Shown here in pieces: positions 46,642 to 55,191 of a stretch of DNA of 64,000 bases. The notes under the pieces are model-generated. The model was not told where the DNA came from and made no database searches. It saw nothing but the letters and a program-made list of their open reading frames with translations. Both the position numbers and the translations under genes were made by a program. The DNA lies in NCBI RefSeq assembly GCF_030056815.1, contig NZ_JASHKR010000003.1:1-64000 (forward strand), read 5' to 3'. This stretch comes from Rhodococcus sp. IEGM 1379. GTDB taxonomy: Bacteria; Actinomycetota; Actinomycetes; Mycobacteriales; Mycobacteriaceae. Position 1 is the first letter of the stretch; each line of letters starts with the position of its first letter.

Positions 46642-47261
46642 CCTTCTCCTCGGGCGGCGCCTCGACGGCGCCGACGGGTCAATCCCCCTCTCTCACACTC
46701 CTCCACAGGACCGAGACGAAGCAATGATGAAAACGGAGCTGTGCGCGAATTGTCCGGGCAGCTGTCGGGCACCGGGTGCCCTATCGAGGCGCCCGCAGCA
46801 CAACAAGCCGCCGAAGATGTCGCCAAACAGCTGTCGTTGCAAAGTTCGACAGCCCGTTCGTTCGAAGAACCTAAGACGGGGCATCGGAAGACTCACATGC
46901 GCGTTGTTTGTCGCTCGACCGTTCCGGGCCTTGCAGCCGCGCATACGCATCCGAGACGGACAGTTGTTGGCGCGCTGTGGATAGCGTTCGGTCAACGATC
47001 CCGCACCGGAGCTGCAGACGCGGCCGACCCGCGGACACCAGTAGTCCGTTTTTGTCGATCACCGGCGTGGGCGGTCAGCGGGATCCAGTAGCCGGAGCCG
47101 TCGGCGAGAAGCCGGCGCGGCGGTGTACGAGGCGCTCGGGGGTGGCACTCTCTGCCGATCGGGATGCAAATTCCCTTGCGGCGCGGGGCAAACCGCGCCG
47201 CACGGTGAATACACCGGTGCCGCGAGAAAGCGCTGGACCAGTAAAACCGTGCCGTAATCAC
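46642..47261. other. 620-base region without a convincing gene
   Basis: Several short frames run through here on both strands but none has a good start, family similarity and sensible composition together. A minus-strand piece near 46871-46990 (QQLSVSDAYARLQG) faintly recalls an ANTAR domain, so a decayed regulator is possible. A hairpin sits at 47178-47201. Confidence 0.4.
47178..47201. terminator. Hairpin downstream of the 47-kb TetR gene
   Basis: 9-bp stem GCGGCGCGG/CCGCGCCGC with loop GGCAAA, 61 bases beyond the TetR stop (minus strand). The stretch starting at 47171 shares about 23 of 26 bases with the hairpin at 45610, suggesting a related terminator element. Confidence 0.5.
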
Positions 47262-48008
47262 CTAATCGCTATCTGGGAGCCTGTCACGGAAGGTCAGTGT
47301 GGCGGTCAAGCCGGAAAAGAGGATATCCAAGCCCCGTTCGAGTTCAGCGGCTCCGTCGTAGGAGGCCAGAACCGGCGCGAGGCCGCGCACCATCGGGAAT
47401 TCCCTGATCGGAAGCCGATGCAGACCCAGCCGAAGCAAGTGATCTGATTCGTCGGGTCGTTCGACGCGTTCTTGCAGCTCTTCGAGGACATGTCCGTAAA
47501 GGAAACCGAACAAGGCCCGGTAAATGCTCAACCCGTCGCGGGGGGCGAAGCCTGCTCGGCTGAGCAGACTCAGGATGTCTTCGAGCGGGCGCAGGGTCCC
47601 GAGCGGCCGCAGCCCCAGAGGGGTCGCTAGCGGCCGCGTGAGCAATAGTGGAACTACGTGAGGATGTGCGAGCGCCAACCGGCGAAACCCCCGGGCAATC
47701 GAGCGCAGCTGAGTTATCCAGTCGCCGTCGTCGGTGCACGTTTCGACGACAAGCTGGTCGATGACCCTCTCCGCGACCCCGTCGAGGAGCGCTGCTTTGT
47801 TGGGCGCATGACGGTACAACGTCATCGGATCCCGCCCGAGGGCCTTTCCGAGGCGCCGCATCGAAAGTCCCTCGATGCCATCACGATCGAGTATTTCGAG
47901 CGCCGAGGCAAGGATGTGCTCTCTGGTGAGCGCGCCACCGTCTGAGCCGATGCCGTCTGAGTCGCTGCCGACGGGACCGGCGCTGCGATGTGTGGATGAC
48001 TCAGCCAT
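47262..48008 (-). CDS. TetR-family regulator
   Basis: 248 residues. HTH at about 28-72: TREHILASALEILDRDGIEGLSMRRLGKALGRDPMTLYRHAPNKAALLDGV, followed by a TetR_C (tetracycline-repressor-type) ligand domain. ATG at 48008 has AAAGGAG seven bases upstream; the frame is open to 48170 but without similarity. A 14-bp palindrome lies 40 bases upstream (48048-48061). No obvious target gene adjoins it except the small stress-type genes on the other strand. Confidence 0.82.
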   Translation of the reverse strand: MAESSTHRSAGPVGSDSDGIGSDGGALTREHILASALEILDRDGIEGLSMRRLGKALGRDPMTLYRHAPNKAALLDGVAERVIDQLVVETCTDDGDWITQLRSIARGFRRLALAHPHVVPLLLTRPLATPLGLRPLGTLRPLEDILSLLSRAGFAPRDGLSIYRALFGFLYGHVLEELQERVERPDESDHLLRLGLHRLPIREFPMVRGLAPVLASYDGAAELERGLDILFSGLTATLTFRDRLPDSD

Positions 48009-48047
48009 CGCGGTCTCCTTTCGGCTACCTATCACTGTAGGCCGAAA

Positions 48048-48061
48048 GTGTAGATATACAC
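48048..48061. promoter_or_regulatory. Palindrome upstream of the TetR gene
   Basis: GTGTA-GATA-TACAC, near-perfect dyad 40 bases before the TetR start codon. Likely autoregulatory operator by position; a weaker TTCGG/CCGAA symmetry flanks it. Confidence 0.5.
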
Positions 48062-48123
48062 CGTTGACACCTAAGGAAACTCGGCGTTCACTGGATAGTG
48101 CACGTAGGCCCTGAGAGGCCATC

Positions 48124-48207
48124 ATGATCATCCTCTTCGGACTGATCGCCCCGATTGCTGTCGGCGTCATCGGACGTTGTTTTACAGCATCGCTATCGGA
48201 GCGCTAG
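48124..48207 (+). pseudogene. Decayed DUF6131-like small membrane gene
   Basis: 27-codon ORF starting MIILFGLIAPIAVGVIG, like the start of the intact DUF6131-type gene at 48528 (MIILGIILAIVGVI). After this point the expected second helix continues in another frame (YSIAIGALAV), so a one- or two-base indel near 48174-48182 has probably broken it. No clear ribosome site. Confidence 0.4.
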
Positions 48208-48279
48208 CCGTGTCGGAGCTGAGTCCGACCAACATAGTCGGGCTGAGCCTGCCAACACCAGCGGAAGAAGATTCCCACC

Positions 48280-48453
48280 ATGAATACGGGTAAGAAGATC
48301 GCACATTCAGCCGAGGCTGCCAAGGGTTCGGTGAAGAAGGTCGTCGGCCGGGCAACCGGAAATCGCAGACTAGAGGCCGAGGGACGTGTCGATCAGGCAA
48401 AGGGCAACCTCAAACAGTCCGGCACGAAGGTCAAGGACGCCTTCAAACATTAG
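48280..48453 (+). CDS. CsbD-family stress protein
   Basis: 57 residues: MNTGKKIAHSAEAAKGSVKK, then VVGRATGNRRLEAEGRVDQAKGN and a lysine-rich tail. The AKGSVKKVVGRATGN...EGRVDQAKGNLKQ pattern is the CsbD signature. CsbD proteins are small, soluble, general-stress-induced and of unknown biochemistry. GGAAGAAG lies upstream of the ATG. Its neighbours, DUF6131 and a desaturase, fit an envelope or stress cluster. Confidence 0.85.
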   Translation: MNTGKKIAHSAEAAKGSVKKVVGRATGNRRLEAEGRVDQAKGNLKQSGTKVKDAFKH

Positions 48454-48527
48454 ATCCCACAACCGATATCCGAATGCGCCGTACAAAGCGCCACGCATCC
48501 GACCTACCCTGAAATCAGGTAGTCATC

Positions 48528-48683
48528 ATGATTATTCTCGGCATCATTCTCGCCATCGTGGGCGTGATAATCAGCGTCCCCATCCTGTTATACGTCGGGA
48601 TCGCACTGATCCTCGTCGGAGCGGTGATGGAGATCATGGGGTCGATGGGCCATGCGGTGGGCGGCCGACGCCATTACTACTGA
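48528..48683 (+). CDS. DUF6131-type small membrane protein
   Basis: 51 residues with two hydrophobic helices (MIILGIILAIVGVIISVPIL and YVGIALILVGAVMEIMGSMG) and a short His/Tyr-ended tail (GGRRHYY). This is the DUF6131 pattern common in mycobacteria and rhodococci. Function unknown; often beside CsbD-type genes. ATCAGGTAG lies upstream, a weak ribosome site. Confidence 0.75.
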   Translation: MIILGIILAIVGVIISVPILLYVGIALILVGAVMEIMGSMGHAVGGRRHYY

Positions 48684-48749
48684 CCACCTTCCATCATTCG
48701 ACCACGTCATGACGTCCGCGGTCGCGGGAACCACTGCAGGAAAACACTT

Positions 48750-50003
48750 ATGGCGATTTCCGACATCAAAGAATACGCACACCTTTCCGCGGCAGACGTC
48801 GAGTCGCTGAGCGACGAACTGAACAGCATCCGCCGATCGGTAACCGAATCGCTCGGCGAAGCGGATGCCTCATACATCTACCGAACCATCGCCTTCCAGC
48901 GAGTGCTCGATATCGTTTCGCGACTGATGATCCACGGCACCACAACCAAGCCCGCGTGGGTAATCGGGACAGCAACTCTCGGTGTTGCCAAGAGCGTGGA
49001 GAACATGGAGATCGGCCACAATGTCTCCCATGGCCAATGGGACTGGATGAACGACCCCGAAATTCACTCCGGCGCCTGGGAGTGGGACATGGTCGGACTC
49101 TCTTCGCAATGGCGCTACTCCCACAACTATCGTCACCACGTGTTCAGCAACGTCGTCGGGATGGACGAGGACTTGGGCTACGGCGTCATTCGCATCACCC
49201 GAGACCAGCCGTGGCGGCCCGAAAATCTACTGCAACCGCTGCGAAATCTGTTGCTGGCGGCCACGTTCGAATGGGGAATCGCCCTGCATAGCCTGTATTC
49301 CGAACGGGACCGTGCGGATGCCGCGAAAACCGACCACACGCGAGCATTGATTGGCAAGATCGCCCGCCAGGTGGGTAAGGATTACCTTTTCTTTCCCGCT
49401 CTCAGTGGACGTCGCTGGCGGCGAACTCTGGCCGCGAATCTGACCGCGAATGTGCTTCGGAACGTCTGGGCTTATGTGGTGATCTTCTGCGGGCATTTCC
49501 CCGACGGCGCCGAGAAGTTCACCCTCGCAGAACTCGAGAACGAGACTCGGGCGGAATGGTACTTGCGACAAATGCTCGGCACAGCCAACTTCCGTGCCGG
49601 AAGAGTGATGGCATTCCTGAGCGGCAACCTCTGCTACCAGATCGAACATCACCTTTTTCCAGATCTCCCCAGCAACCGCTACGCGGAGATCTCCATCCAG
49701 GTGCGCGCATTGTGCGAAAAATACGATCTGCCCTACACCACCGGTTCCCTTACACGGCAATATCTTCTGGTACTTCGTACCATTCACAAACTGTCACTGC
49801 CTGACAGGTTTCTCAGTTCGACTTCGGACGATGCTCCGGAGACTGCTTCCGAACTGAAATTTCGGACCGCCTTCCCAACGTCGACAAGAGCAATTCCGGA
49901 CCCTCGGGTTGGGCTCCGAACCGCGCTGCAACGGATGTCCATCGACCGTCGCGCCCGCAGGCGGACGAATTCATCCCTCGAACGGTCCGATCGCCGTGCC
50001 TGA
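48750..50003 (+). CDS. Membrane fatty acid desaturase (DesA3-like)
   Basis: 417 residues with hydrophobic helices and the three histidine boxes: GHNVSHGQWDWMNDP (HxxxH), SHNYRHHVFSN (HxxHH) and CYQIEHHLFPDLPSNRY (QxxHH). These bind the di-iron centre that introduces a double bond into acyl chains, probably delta-9 of stearoyl-CoA as in mycobacterial DesA3. AGGAAAACACTT precedes the ATG. The DUF1206 gene overlaps its last eight bases. An electron-donor reductase is not adjacent. Confidence 0.88.
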   Translation: MAISDIKEYAHLSAADVESLSDELNSIRRSVTESLGEADASYIYRTIAFQRVLDIVSRLMIHGTTTKPAWVIGTATLGVAKSVENMEIGHNVSHGQWDWMNDPEIHSGAWEWDMVGLSSQWRYSHNYRHHVFSNVVGMDEDLGYGVIRITRDQPWRPENLLQPLRNLLLAATFEWGIALHSLYSERDRADAAKTDHTRALIGKIARQVGKDYLFFPALSGRRWRRTLAANLTANVLRNVWAYVVIFCGHFPDGAEKFTLAELENETRAEWYLRQMLGTANFRAGRVMAFLSGNLCYQIEHHLFPDLPSNRYAEISIQVRALCEKYDLPYTTGSLTRQYLLVLRTIHKLSLPDRFLSSTSDDAPETASELKFRTAFPTSTRAIPDPRVGLRTALQRMSIDRRARRRTNSSLERSDRRA

Positions 50004-50859
50004 CACCGACCCACCCCGCCCGTCCACTGCGAATTCTTCATCGGACTCGTACGACAACTCGTCGTCCACCGCGGGACGGGTGGCTCAGAACAGCGTCTTC
50101 GAACACTTCGCACGCGCAGGCTTCGTCGTGAGCGGAATCGTCCACCTGATCATCGGCTATATCGCCATCCGCCTCGCCCTCGGCGGAGGGGGCAGCACCG
50201 CCGACCAATCCGGTGCCCTGGCGGAATTGGCCGGCAAGCCGGGCGGTGCCATTGCGCTGTGGGTGGGTACGGTCGCGTTCACGATCATGGGGCTTTGGCG
50301 GCTCGCTGAAGCTGCGCTCGGCAGCTCCTCGACTCCCGACGCCGACAGCACGACCGCCGAAGTAATCGATCGGGTCAAAGCCTTCGCCCTGGCTGTGGTC
50401 TACTTCGCGTTCGCCTTCTCAACATTCGGATTCGCGCGCGGCAGCGGAAAGTCCAGTGGCGGACAGAGCGCAGGGATCACCACGCGTCTGATGCAATCCG
50501 GCGTCGGCACGGCCGCACTAGTTGCCGGCGCGCTGATCATCGTCGCGATCGGCGGTTACCACGTCTACAAGGGTGTCAGCCAGAATTTCCTCGAAGACCT
50601 AGAGGGCACCACCGGCCGTCTCGTGCAGTGGCTGGGCACCGTCGGATACATCGCGAAGGGACTGGCCATCGCGGCTGTCGGGGTGCTGCTAATCCTGGCC
50701 GTCAGTCAATCGGAACCGAACAAGGCGACTGGACTCGACGGCGCATTCAAAACCCTTGGCGCGCAGCCTTACGGGGTCGCGCTCCTCGCCGTTGCCGGCC
50801 TCGGCATCATCACCTACGGCCTCTACAGTTTCGCGATGGCCCTATACACCAAGATGTAG
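49996..50859 (+). CDS. DUF1206 membrane protein
   Basis: 287 residues with six helices arranged as three similar two-helix repeats, typical of DUF1206: FEHFARAGFVVSGIVHLIIGYIAIRLALG, RVKAFALAVVYFAFAFSTFGFA and WLGTVGYIAKGLAIAAVGVLLILA, each followed by a second helix. GTG at 49996 overlaps the desaturase stop by eight bases; the frame runs upstream within the desaturase gene without similarity. Function unknown; coupling to a desaturase suggests a membrane-lipid context. Confidence 0.82.
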   Translation: MPDTDPPRPSTANSSSDSYDNSSSTAGRVAQNSVFEHFARAGFVVSGIVHLIIGYIAIRLALGGGGSTADQSGALAELAGKPGGAIALWVGTVAFTIMGLWRLAEAALGSSSTPDADSTTAEVIDRVKAFALAVVYFAFAFSTFGFARGSGKSSGGQSAGITTRLMQSGVGTAALVAGALIIVAIGGYHVYKGVSQNFLEDLEGTTGRLVQWLGTVGYIAKGLAIAAVGVLLILAVSQSEPNKATGLDGAFKTLGAQPYGVALLAVAGLGIITYGLYSFAMALYTKM

Positions 50860-50964
50860 CTGGACACTATCGGGCAACCCACAACCAGCCGAGCTTGCTC
50901 GTTCCTACCGGCAGATGATCGATTGAAGGGAATATCGGTTCCCTCCGAGCCGGTTGTACGACAC

Positions 50965-51888
50965 ATGACCAAAACTGTTGTAGCGCAGACATACGGAACG
51001 CCCGAAATTCTGAAGCTGATCGACGTGGAGGTTCCGTCGCCCGGGCAAGGGGAAGTACTGGTCGACGTCAAAGCAATCGGCGTCAATCCTTTCGACTACA
51101 AGCTTTACAGCGGCGCATTCGGCACCGACCCGAGTAAGTTGCCCATCCACCTCGGCGGTGAGGCCGCTGGAATCGTCTCGGCGATCGGTGCTGACGTCAC
51201 CACTGTTTTCGTCGGCGACGAGGTAATCGTCAGCCCCGGGAATGGCCTGTACTCCGAACAGGTAGTTGTCCCGGCCACATCACTCACACCGAAACCGGCC
51301 TCGATCAGCTGGGAACAGGCCGCTGGCCTCCTCCTGGTGGGCGGCACCGCCGTCGACGCACTCGACACGATCCGGGTCAGCTCCGGCGACACCGTCCTGA
51401 TCCATGGCGCATCCGGTGGTGTCGGAGCACTAGCGGTTCAACTTGCGGTAGCCCGCGGTGCCACCGTGATCGGAACAGCCGGACCCGCCAATCAGGAGTA
51501 CGTCCGCTCTCTGGGCGCGACGCCGGTCCTCTACGGCGACGGACTCGAAGGGCGAGTTCGCGAATTGGGTTCTATCGATGCAGCTTTCGATACCGCGGGC
51601 ACGGACGAAGCCGTCGACGCCTCCCTGGCGCTGGTGGCGGACAAATCTCGTATCGTCACGATCGTGGCATTCGGACGCGCACAGGAAGATGGCTTCCTCT
51701 CCGTCGGCGGAGGAACTCCGGAGAGCGCGCAGGCGCGCCTGAATGCGCGGGCCGAACTGGCCCAGCTTGCCGGATCCGGACGGTTGAATGTGAAGATAGC
51801 CAAGACTTTTCCTCTTTGCGATGCCGCGGAGGCACATACCGAATTACAGAATTCGCACCCAGCCGGAAAATTCATCCTAATTCCGTAG
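50965..51888 (+). CDS. NADPH:quinone reductase-like MDR oxidoreductase
   Basis: 307 residues of the zinc-free medium-chain reductase branch (QOR-like): VDVKAIGVNPFDYKLYSG near the N-terminus, GGEAAGIVSAIG, and the cofactor-binding DTVLIHGASGGVGALAVQLAVARGATVIGTA (about 145-175). No structural or catalytic zinc cysteines. ATG at 50965 is where similarity begins; the frame opens at 50923. Probably NADPH-dependent reduction of quinones or enones; substrate unknown. Single-gene unit. Confidence 0.85.
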   Translation: MTKTVVAQTYGTPEILKLIDVEVPSPGQGEVLVDVKAIGVNPFDYKLYSGAFGTDPSKLPIHLGGEAAGIVSAIGADVTTVFVGDEVIVSPGNGLYSEQVVVPATSLTPKPASISWEQAAGLLLVGGTAVDALDTIRVSSGDTVLIHGASGGVGALAVQLAVARGATVIGTAGPANQEYVRSLGATPVLYGDGLEGRVRELGSIDAAFDTAGTDEAVDASLALVADKSRIVTIVAFGRAQEDGFLSVGGGTPESAQARLNARAELAQLAGSGRLNVKIAKTFPLCDAAEAHTELQNSHPAGKFILIP

Positions 51889-52095
51889 GTACTCGCGCTA
51901 GCGCACGACGAGGCCCCTCGTTACAAAGGGGGGCACTTGTGGCCATCATGATTAACATCAAATAATGGCCATAAACGGCCACGCCGAACTACTCCACACA
52001 GCCTAAATGTCCGATATATTCCACTTCGGTGGTTGCCTCACGCGATCGCTATGCACCCCAGAACGGGGCGCGAAGAACCGGAAGGCTACACACCT

Positions 52096-53355
52096 GTGAC
52101 TGTTCTCGATCGGCTACGCCCACACCAGCGACGGTCCCGCACCGCTGCGACATTCGGCACCGCTGCGCTCGCACTCACGATGACTCTAGGTGGTGCGATC
52201 GGTACTGCCGCCGCGGCGGCGGACGGGGTGCCGGTATCACCCGCCGGGCACGTCACAGGTTGGGGATATAACGACTCCGGGCAAGCCACCGGACCCTCCG
52301 GCGATTTCACCGCAGTCTCCGCGGGCGGCAAACATTCACTCGCGCTGACTAACGACGGCCACATCAAGACCTGGGGAGACACCACCCGCGGGCAGGCCAA
52401 CAACACCCCGACCGACGGCGGATACACCGCCATCTCCGCCGGCAGCAGCCATTCACTCGCGCTGACTAACGACGGCCACATCAAGACCTGGGGAGCCACC
52501 AGCTGGGGGCAGGCCGACGGCATCCCGACCGACAGCGGATACACCGCCATCTCCGCCGGTCAAGACCATTCTCTCGCGCTGACCGCCGACGGCCACATCA
52601 AAACCTGGGGCAACCTGGGCGCGCAGACCACCGGCGCACCCACCGACGACGGATACACCGCCATCTCCGCCGGCGGCAACCATTCCCTCGCACTCACCGC
52701 CGACGGCCACATCAAAACCTGGGGCAACAACGATTACAGGCAGGCCGATGGAATGCCAGCCGACGGCGGATACACCGCCATCTCCGCCGGCGGCAACCAT
52801 TCCCTCGCACTAACCGCCGACGGCCACATCACCATCTGGGGAGATGCGAGCATGGGGCAGCGTATGGGCGCACCCACTGACGGCGGCTACACCGCTATCT
52901 CTGCCGGTACCTGGTATTCCGCCGCCCTGAGCTCCGACGGCCAGATCACCACCTGGGGACTCAACAACATCGGGCAGGCAGCGGCCGGTGTTGGCTACAC
53001 CGCCATCTCCGCTGGCGGCGGGCATTCTCTCGCACTGAATCCGCTGTCAGCTCCCACCCTCGCCGGGACACCGCCGGCCGGTGCGATCGACCAGCCTTAC
53101 AACTACGCCTTCACCGTGACCGGATACCCCGCCTTCACTGTCACCTCCACCGGGACATTGCCTGACGGACTGATACTCACCGAAGCCGGAGTATTGTCCG
53201 GAACCCCGACCAAGACAGGAACATTCACCTTCACCGTGATCGCCTCCAACAGCGTGGGCGATTCCGATCCCTTACCGGTGACGATGGAGGTTACCGAAGC
53301 CGCCCCGCCGTCGACCGGGTCTCTCGATTTCCTCGGCCCGATTTTCGGATCCTGA
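52096..53355 (+). CDS. Secreted RCC1-repeat protein with Ig-like domain
   Basis: About 419 residues. A signal peptide (FGTAALALTMTLGGAIGTAAAAA, cut about residue 38) is followed by seven RCC1-type repeats of 38-39 residues (GYTAISAGxxHSLALTxDGHIKTWG consensus), enough for one beta-propeller, then an Ig-like domain (about 325-410; GTPPAGAIDQPYNYAFTVTGYPAF...LPDGLILTEAGVLSGTPT) and a short tail. GTG at 52096 has GGAAGG ten bases upstream; an in-frame ATG at 52051 has none. Likely an exported surface or matrix protein; partner unknown. Confidence 0.8.
   Translation: MTVLDRLRPHQRRSRTAATFGTAALALTMTLGGAIGTAAAAADGVPVSPAGHVTGWGYNDSGQATGPSGDFTAVSAGGKHSLALTNDGHIKTWGDTTRGQANNTPTDGGYTAISAGSSHSLALTNDGHIKTWGATSWGQADGIPTDSGYTAISAGQDHSLALTADGHIKTWGNLGAQTTGAPTDDGYTAISAGGNHSLALTADGHIKTWGNNDYRQADGMPADGGYTAISAGGNHSLALTADGHITIWGDASMGQRMGAPTDGGYTAISAGTWYSAALSSDGQITTWGLNNIGQAAAGVGYTAISAGGGHSLALNPLSAPTLAGTPPAGAIDQPYNYAFTVTGYPAFTVTSTGTLPDGLILTEAGVLSGTPTKTGTFTFTVIASNSVGDSDPLPVTMEVTEAAPPSTGSLDFLGPIFGS
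52333..53040 (+). repeat. 114-117-bp tandem repeats encoding RCC1 blades
   Basis: The CATTC(A/T/C)CTCGC start of the repeat recurs at 52333, 52450, 52567, 52681 and 52798 and, more diverged, near 52912 and 53023. Spacing is 117 or 114 bases (39 or 38 codons). Adjacent copies are nearly identical at DNA level, implying recent duplication or gene conversion. Confidence 0.85.
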
Positions 53356-53400
53356 CAGCGAGCGCGAGTCGCCGCTGAGCGAACGCGCCTTTCGTTCTAT

Positions 53401-53703
53401 CTAAGGCGACGAGAGGTACGTTCGCTCTGGCGCGGGCGGTTCGATACGGATAACAGCCTCCTTCCGTCCACCCCCACGCACCGCGCCGACACCGGCCACG
53501 ACTACGCACCCAATTCCGGCCACCGCCAAGAGGCTCGGCACCTGGTGCAGCAGGACAAAACCGATCAACTGTACGAAAGCGGGTTCCAGACTCATCAGGG
53601 TCCCGAACGCAGCTGCCGAGAGCCTTCGCAGCGAAACCATTTCCAAGGCAAAGGGAACGACGGGTAACAGGATCGCGAGTCCGCTGCTGGAGGCGATCCC
53701 CCT
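53401..53703 (-). pseudogene. 3' half of an EamA/RhtA-type exporter gene
   Basis: About 100 codons matching only the C-terminal part of an EamA-family (RhtA-like) amino acid/metabolite exporter: LLPVVPFALEMVSLRRLSAAAFGTLMSLEPAFVQLIGFVLL, then a last helix and basic tail. Intact members have about 290 residues and ten helices; the N-terminal half is absent. Homology stops near 53700, exactly where the oppositely oriented LysR fragment begins. Almost certainly non-functional. Confidence 0.7.
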
Positions 53704-54084
53704 GTGGTCGACGCCCTGGGTCTGGGAATTCCAGATAATGCGACGGTGCCACACGTCAACCTCGGCTCGTATGCCGAGAGGCCGTGGATAGTGAACTCAC
53801 GAAACACGGCCGACGAGCGAGCCGTCCGCACTCTTGCATCACTTGCGTGGTTCACACCCCGGATCACTCATCAGATCGACAGTCTCGATCTGGTCGAGCT
53901 ACTGATCCTCGACCGATACGGCGTTGGACTCATGCCCGCCGAACGCAAAACCCGCCCGGGCGTACGGATCATGCCTCTCGCTGACCCTCCAGTCATCCTC
54001 ACGGCTTATGCCGTGACGCGACGCGGACGATCGTCGTGGCCACCGCTTCGGCTCGTGCTCGATGGACTGATGAAGTACCGCTGA
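53704..54084 (+). pseudogene. 3' half of a LysR-family regulator gene
   Basis: 126-codon frame matching only the C-terminal effector-binding part of a LysR regulator: ERPWIVNSRNTADERAVRTLASLAWFTPRITHQIDSLDLVELLILDRYGVGLMPAERKTRPGVRIMPLADP. The N-terminal HTH and first half of the domain are missing. Together with the EamA fragment it marks a deletion in a formerly divergent exporter/regulator pair. GTG at the junction is unlikely to be a real start. Confidence 0.7.
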
Positions 54085-54085
54085 A

Positions 54086-54442
54086 TCAGGCGCCGCCGGC
54101 TTCGCCGTCGAGGCGCTGCTGCTTGCCGATCCGACGCTGAGATTCAGCTCTCTCACGGCACTGGCGCAAAAACTCTTCGTCGGCAGCCCGATCCTGTGCC
54201 AATGCCCGTCCGGGACGCTCGTATTCGCTGTATCCGGTTGGCCCGACGTATCCAGCCGGCGCGTTGTGGCCGCGCCCGACGATCAGCCACAGAACCGAAC
54301 CCAATGTGGGGAGGAAGATAATCACCAGAATCCATACAACTTTGGGCAAGTGCTGGATGTGCGCATCATCGCGAGTGATGGCGTCCACGATGCAGAAGAT
54401 CCACAGCAACATCGTGATCAATCCGAATAATGCGTAAGGCAC
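54086..54442 (-). CDS. PLDc_N-domain membrane protein
   Basis: 118 residues: two transmembrane helices (YALFGLITMLLWIFCIVDAI and LPKVVWILVIIFLPTLGSVLWLIVGR), the PLD_N/PLDc_N signature, then a soluble, charged helical tail. GTG at 54442 is chosen because AGGAGG lies nine bases upstream; the frame remains open to 54646. The domain anchors cardiolipin-synthase-like enzymes but here stands alone; function unknown. Convergent with the LysR remnant, one base between stops. Confidence 0.72.
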   Translation of the reverse strand: MPYALFGLITMLLWIFCIVDAITRDDAHIQHLPKVVWILVIIFLPTLGSVLWLIVGRGHNAPAGYVGPTGYSEYERPGRALAQDRAADEEFLRQCRERAESQRRIGKQQRLDGEAGGA

Positions 54443-54497
54443 GCTTCTTTTCCTCCTGGGTTCGAAAACTCTCGTCATGCTAACGAGAACAAACCAA

Positions 54498-55136
54498 TTA
54501 GTACATAAGATTGGCGCGAATATTGAACTCGAGCCAACTTCGATAGTCGTCGATACCCCACCCACTGGTGCTGCGAAGTTGCTGATGCAGTTGCGGCGAG
54601 ACCAGTGCCGCGAGCACTCCGGCCGCCTTCTCCACCGAGATGTCACGACGGATCAACCCGTGTTCCGCAAGCCCTTCGGCAATCGACATCGCATTGACCG
54701 ACGACTGCTCGGATGTCTCGAGAGCTAGTCGACGCATTTCTGCATCGGCCCCCGACGATTCCACCGCCACCATCATCAATGTGCCTGCACGCTCGAGCAG
54801 TCCGATGCCTTGTTCGACGATCTGCGAAACCAGCCTGCGAACGTCATCGGGATCCGACGCGATCGCACGCACACCCGAATCCGATGTATCCAAGTCCGCG
54901 TCGAGCGCATGCGCCAACGCCGCTTCGAAAATCTCGAGCTTGCCACCCGGATACGCGGTGAACACCGTTCGCGGTGCAACTCCCGCGACCGAGGCAATGT
55001 CTTTGGCTGTCGCCCCGACATAGCCCTTCTCGACAAAGAGTGCAGCACCGGCGTCACGGATCAACTCACGCGTTCGACGGGCCGCATCGATCCTCACTTG
55101 CGAACTGTAGTGCCGTTTCTCGCTCACGCGGAGCAC
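54498..55136 (-). CDS. TetR-family regulator
   Basis: About 212 residues. HTH at about 18-62: ARRTRELIRDAGAALFVEKGYVGATAKDIASVAGVAPRTVFTAY, then a TetR C-terminal domain. Start uncertain: GTG at 55136 or 55127; a TTG at 55151 lies inside the 15-bp palindrome (55142-55156) that is probably its own operator. No Shine-Dalgarno is evident, so a leaderless start is possible. Target beyond itself unknown. Confidence 0.8.
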   Translation of the reverse strand: MLRVSEKRHYSSQVRIDAARRTRELIRDAGAALFVEKGYVGATAKDIASVAGVAPRTVFTAYPGGKLEIFEAALAHALDADLDTSDSGVRAIASDPDDVRRLVSQIVEQGIGLLERAGTLMMVAVESSGADAEMRRLALETSEQSSVNAMSIAEGLAEHGLIRRDISVEKAAGVLAALVSPQLHQQLRSTSGWGIDDYRSWLEFNIRANLMY

Positions 55137-55141
55137 TCTAT

Positions 55142-55156
55142 CTGTATTCAATACAG
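55142..55156. promoter_or_regulatory. TetR operator palindrome
   Basis: Perfect dyad CTGTATT-C-AATACAG directly upstream of the TetR start codons. Position and symmetry indicate autoregulation. Confidence 0.65.
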
Positions 55157-55191
55157 TCTTAACGCAAAGAAAGAAACTTGCAGTTCAGCAG

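Noticed and set aside
46871-47062. ANTAR-domain pseudogene on the minus strand
   Set aside because: The likeness is limited to about 15 residues (QQLSVSDAYARLQG) and no PAS or GAF partner frame could be joined with confidence.
52333-53040. Regular repeats that could suggest a CRISPR array
   Set aside because: The repeats are 114-117 bases, in frame, and encode RCC1 blades; no short repeat-spacer pattern and no cas genes.
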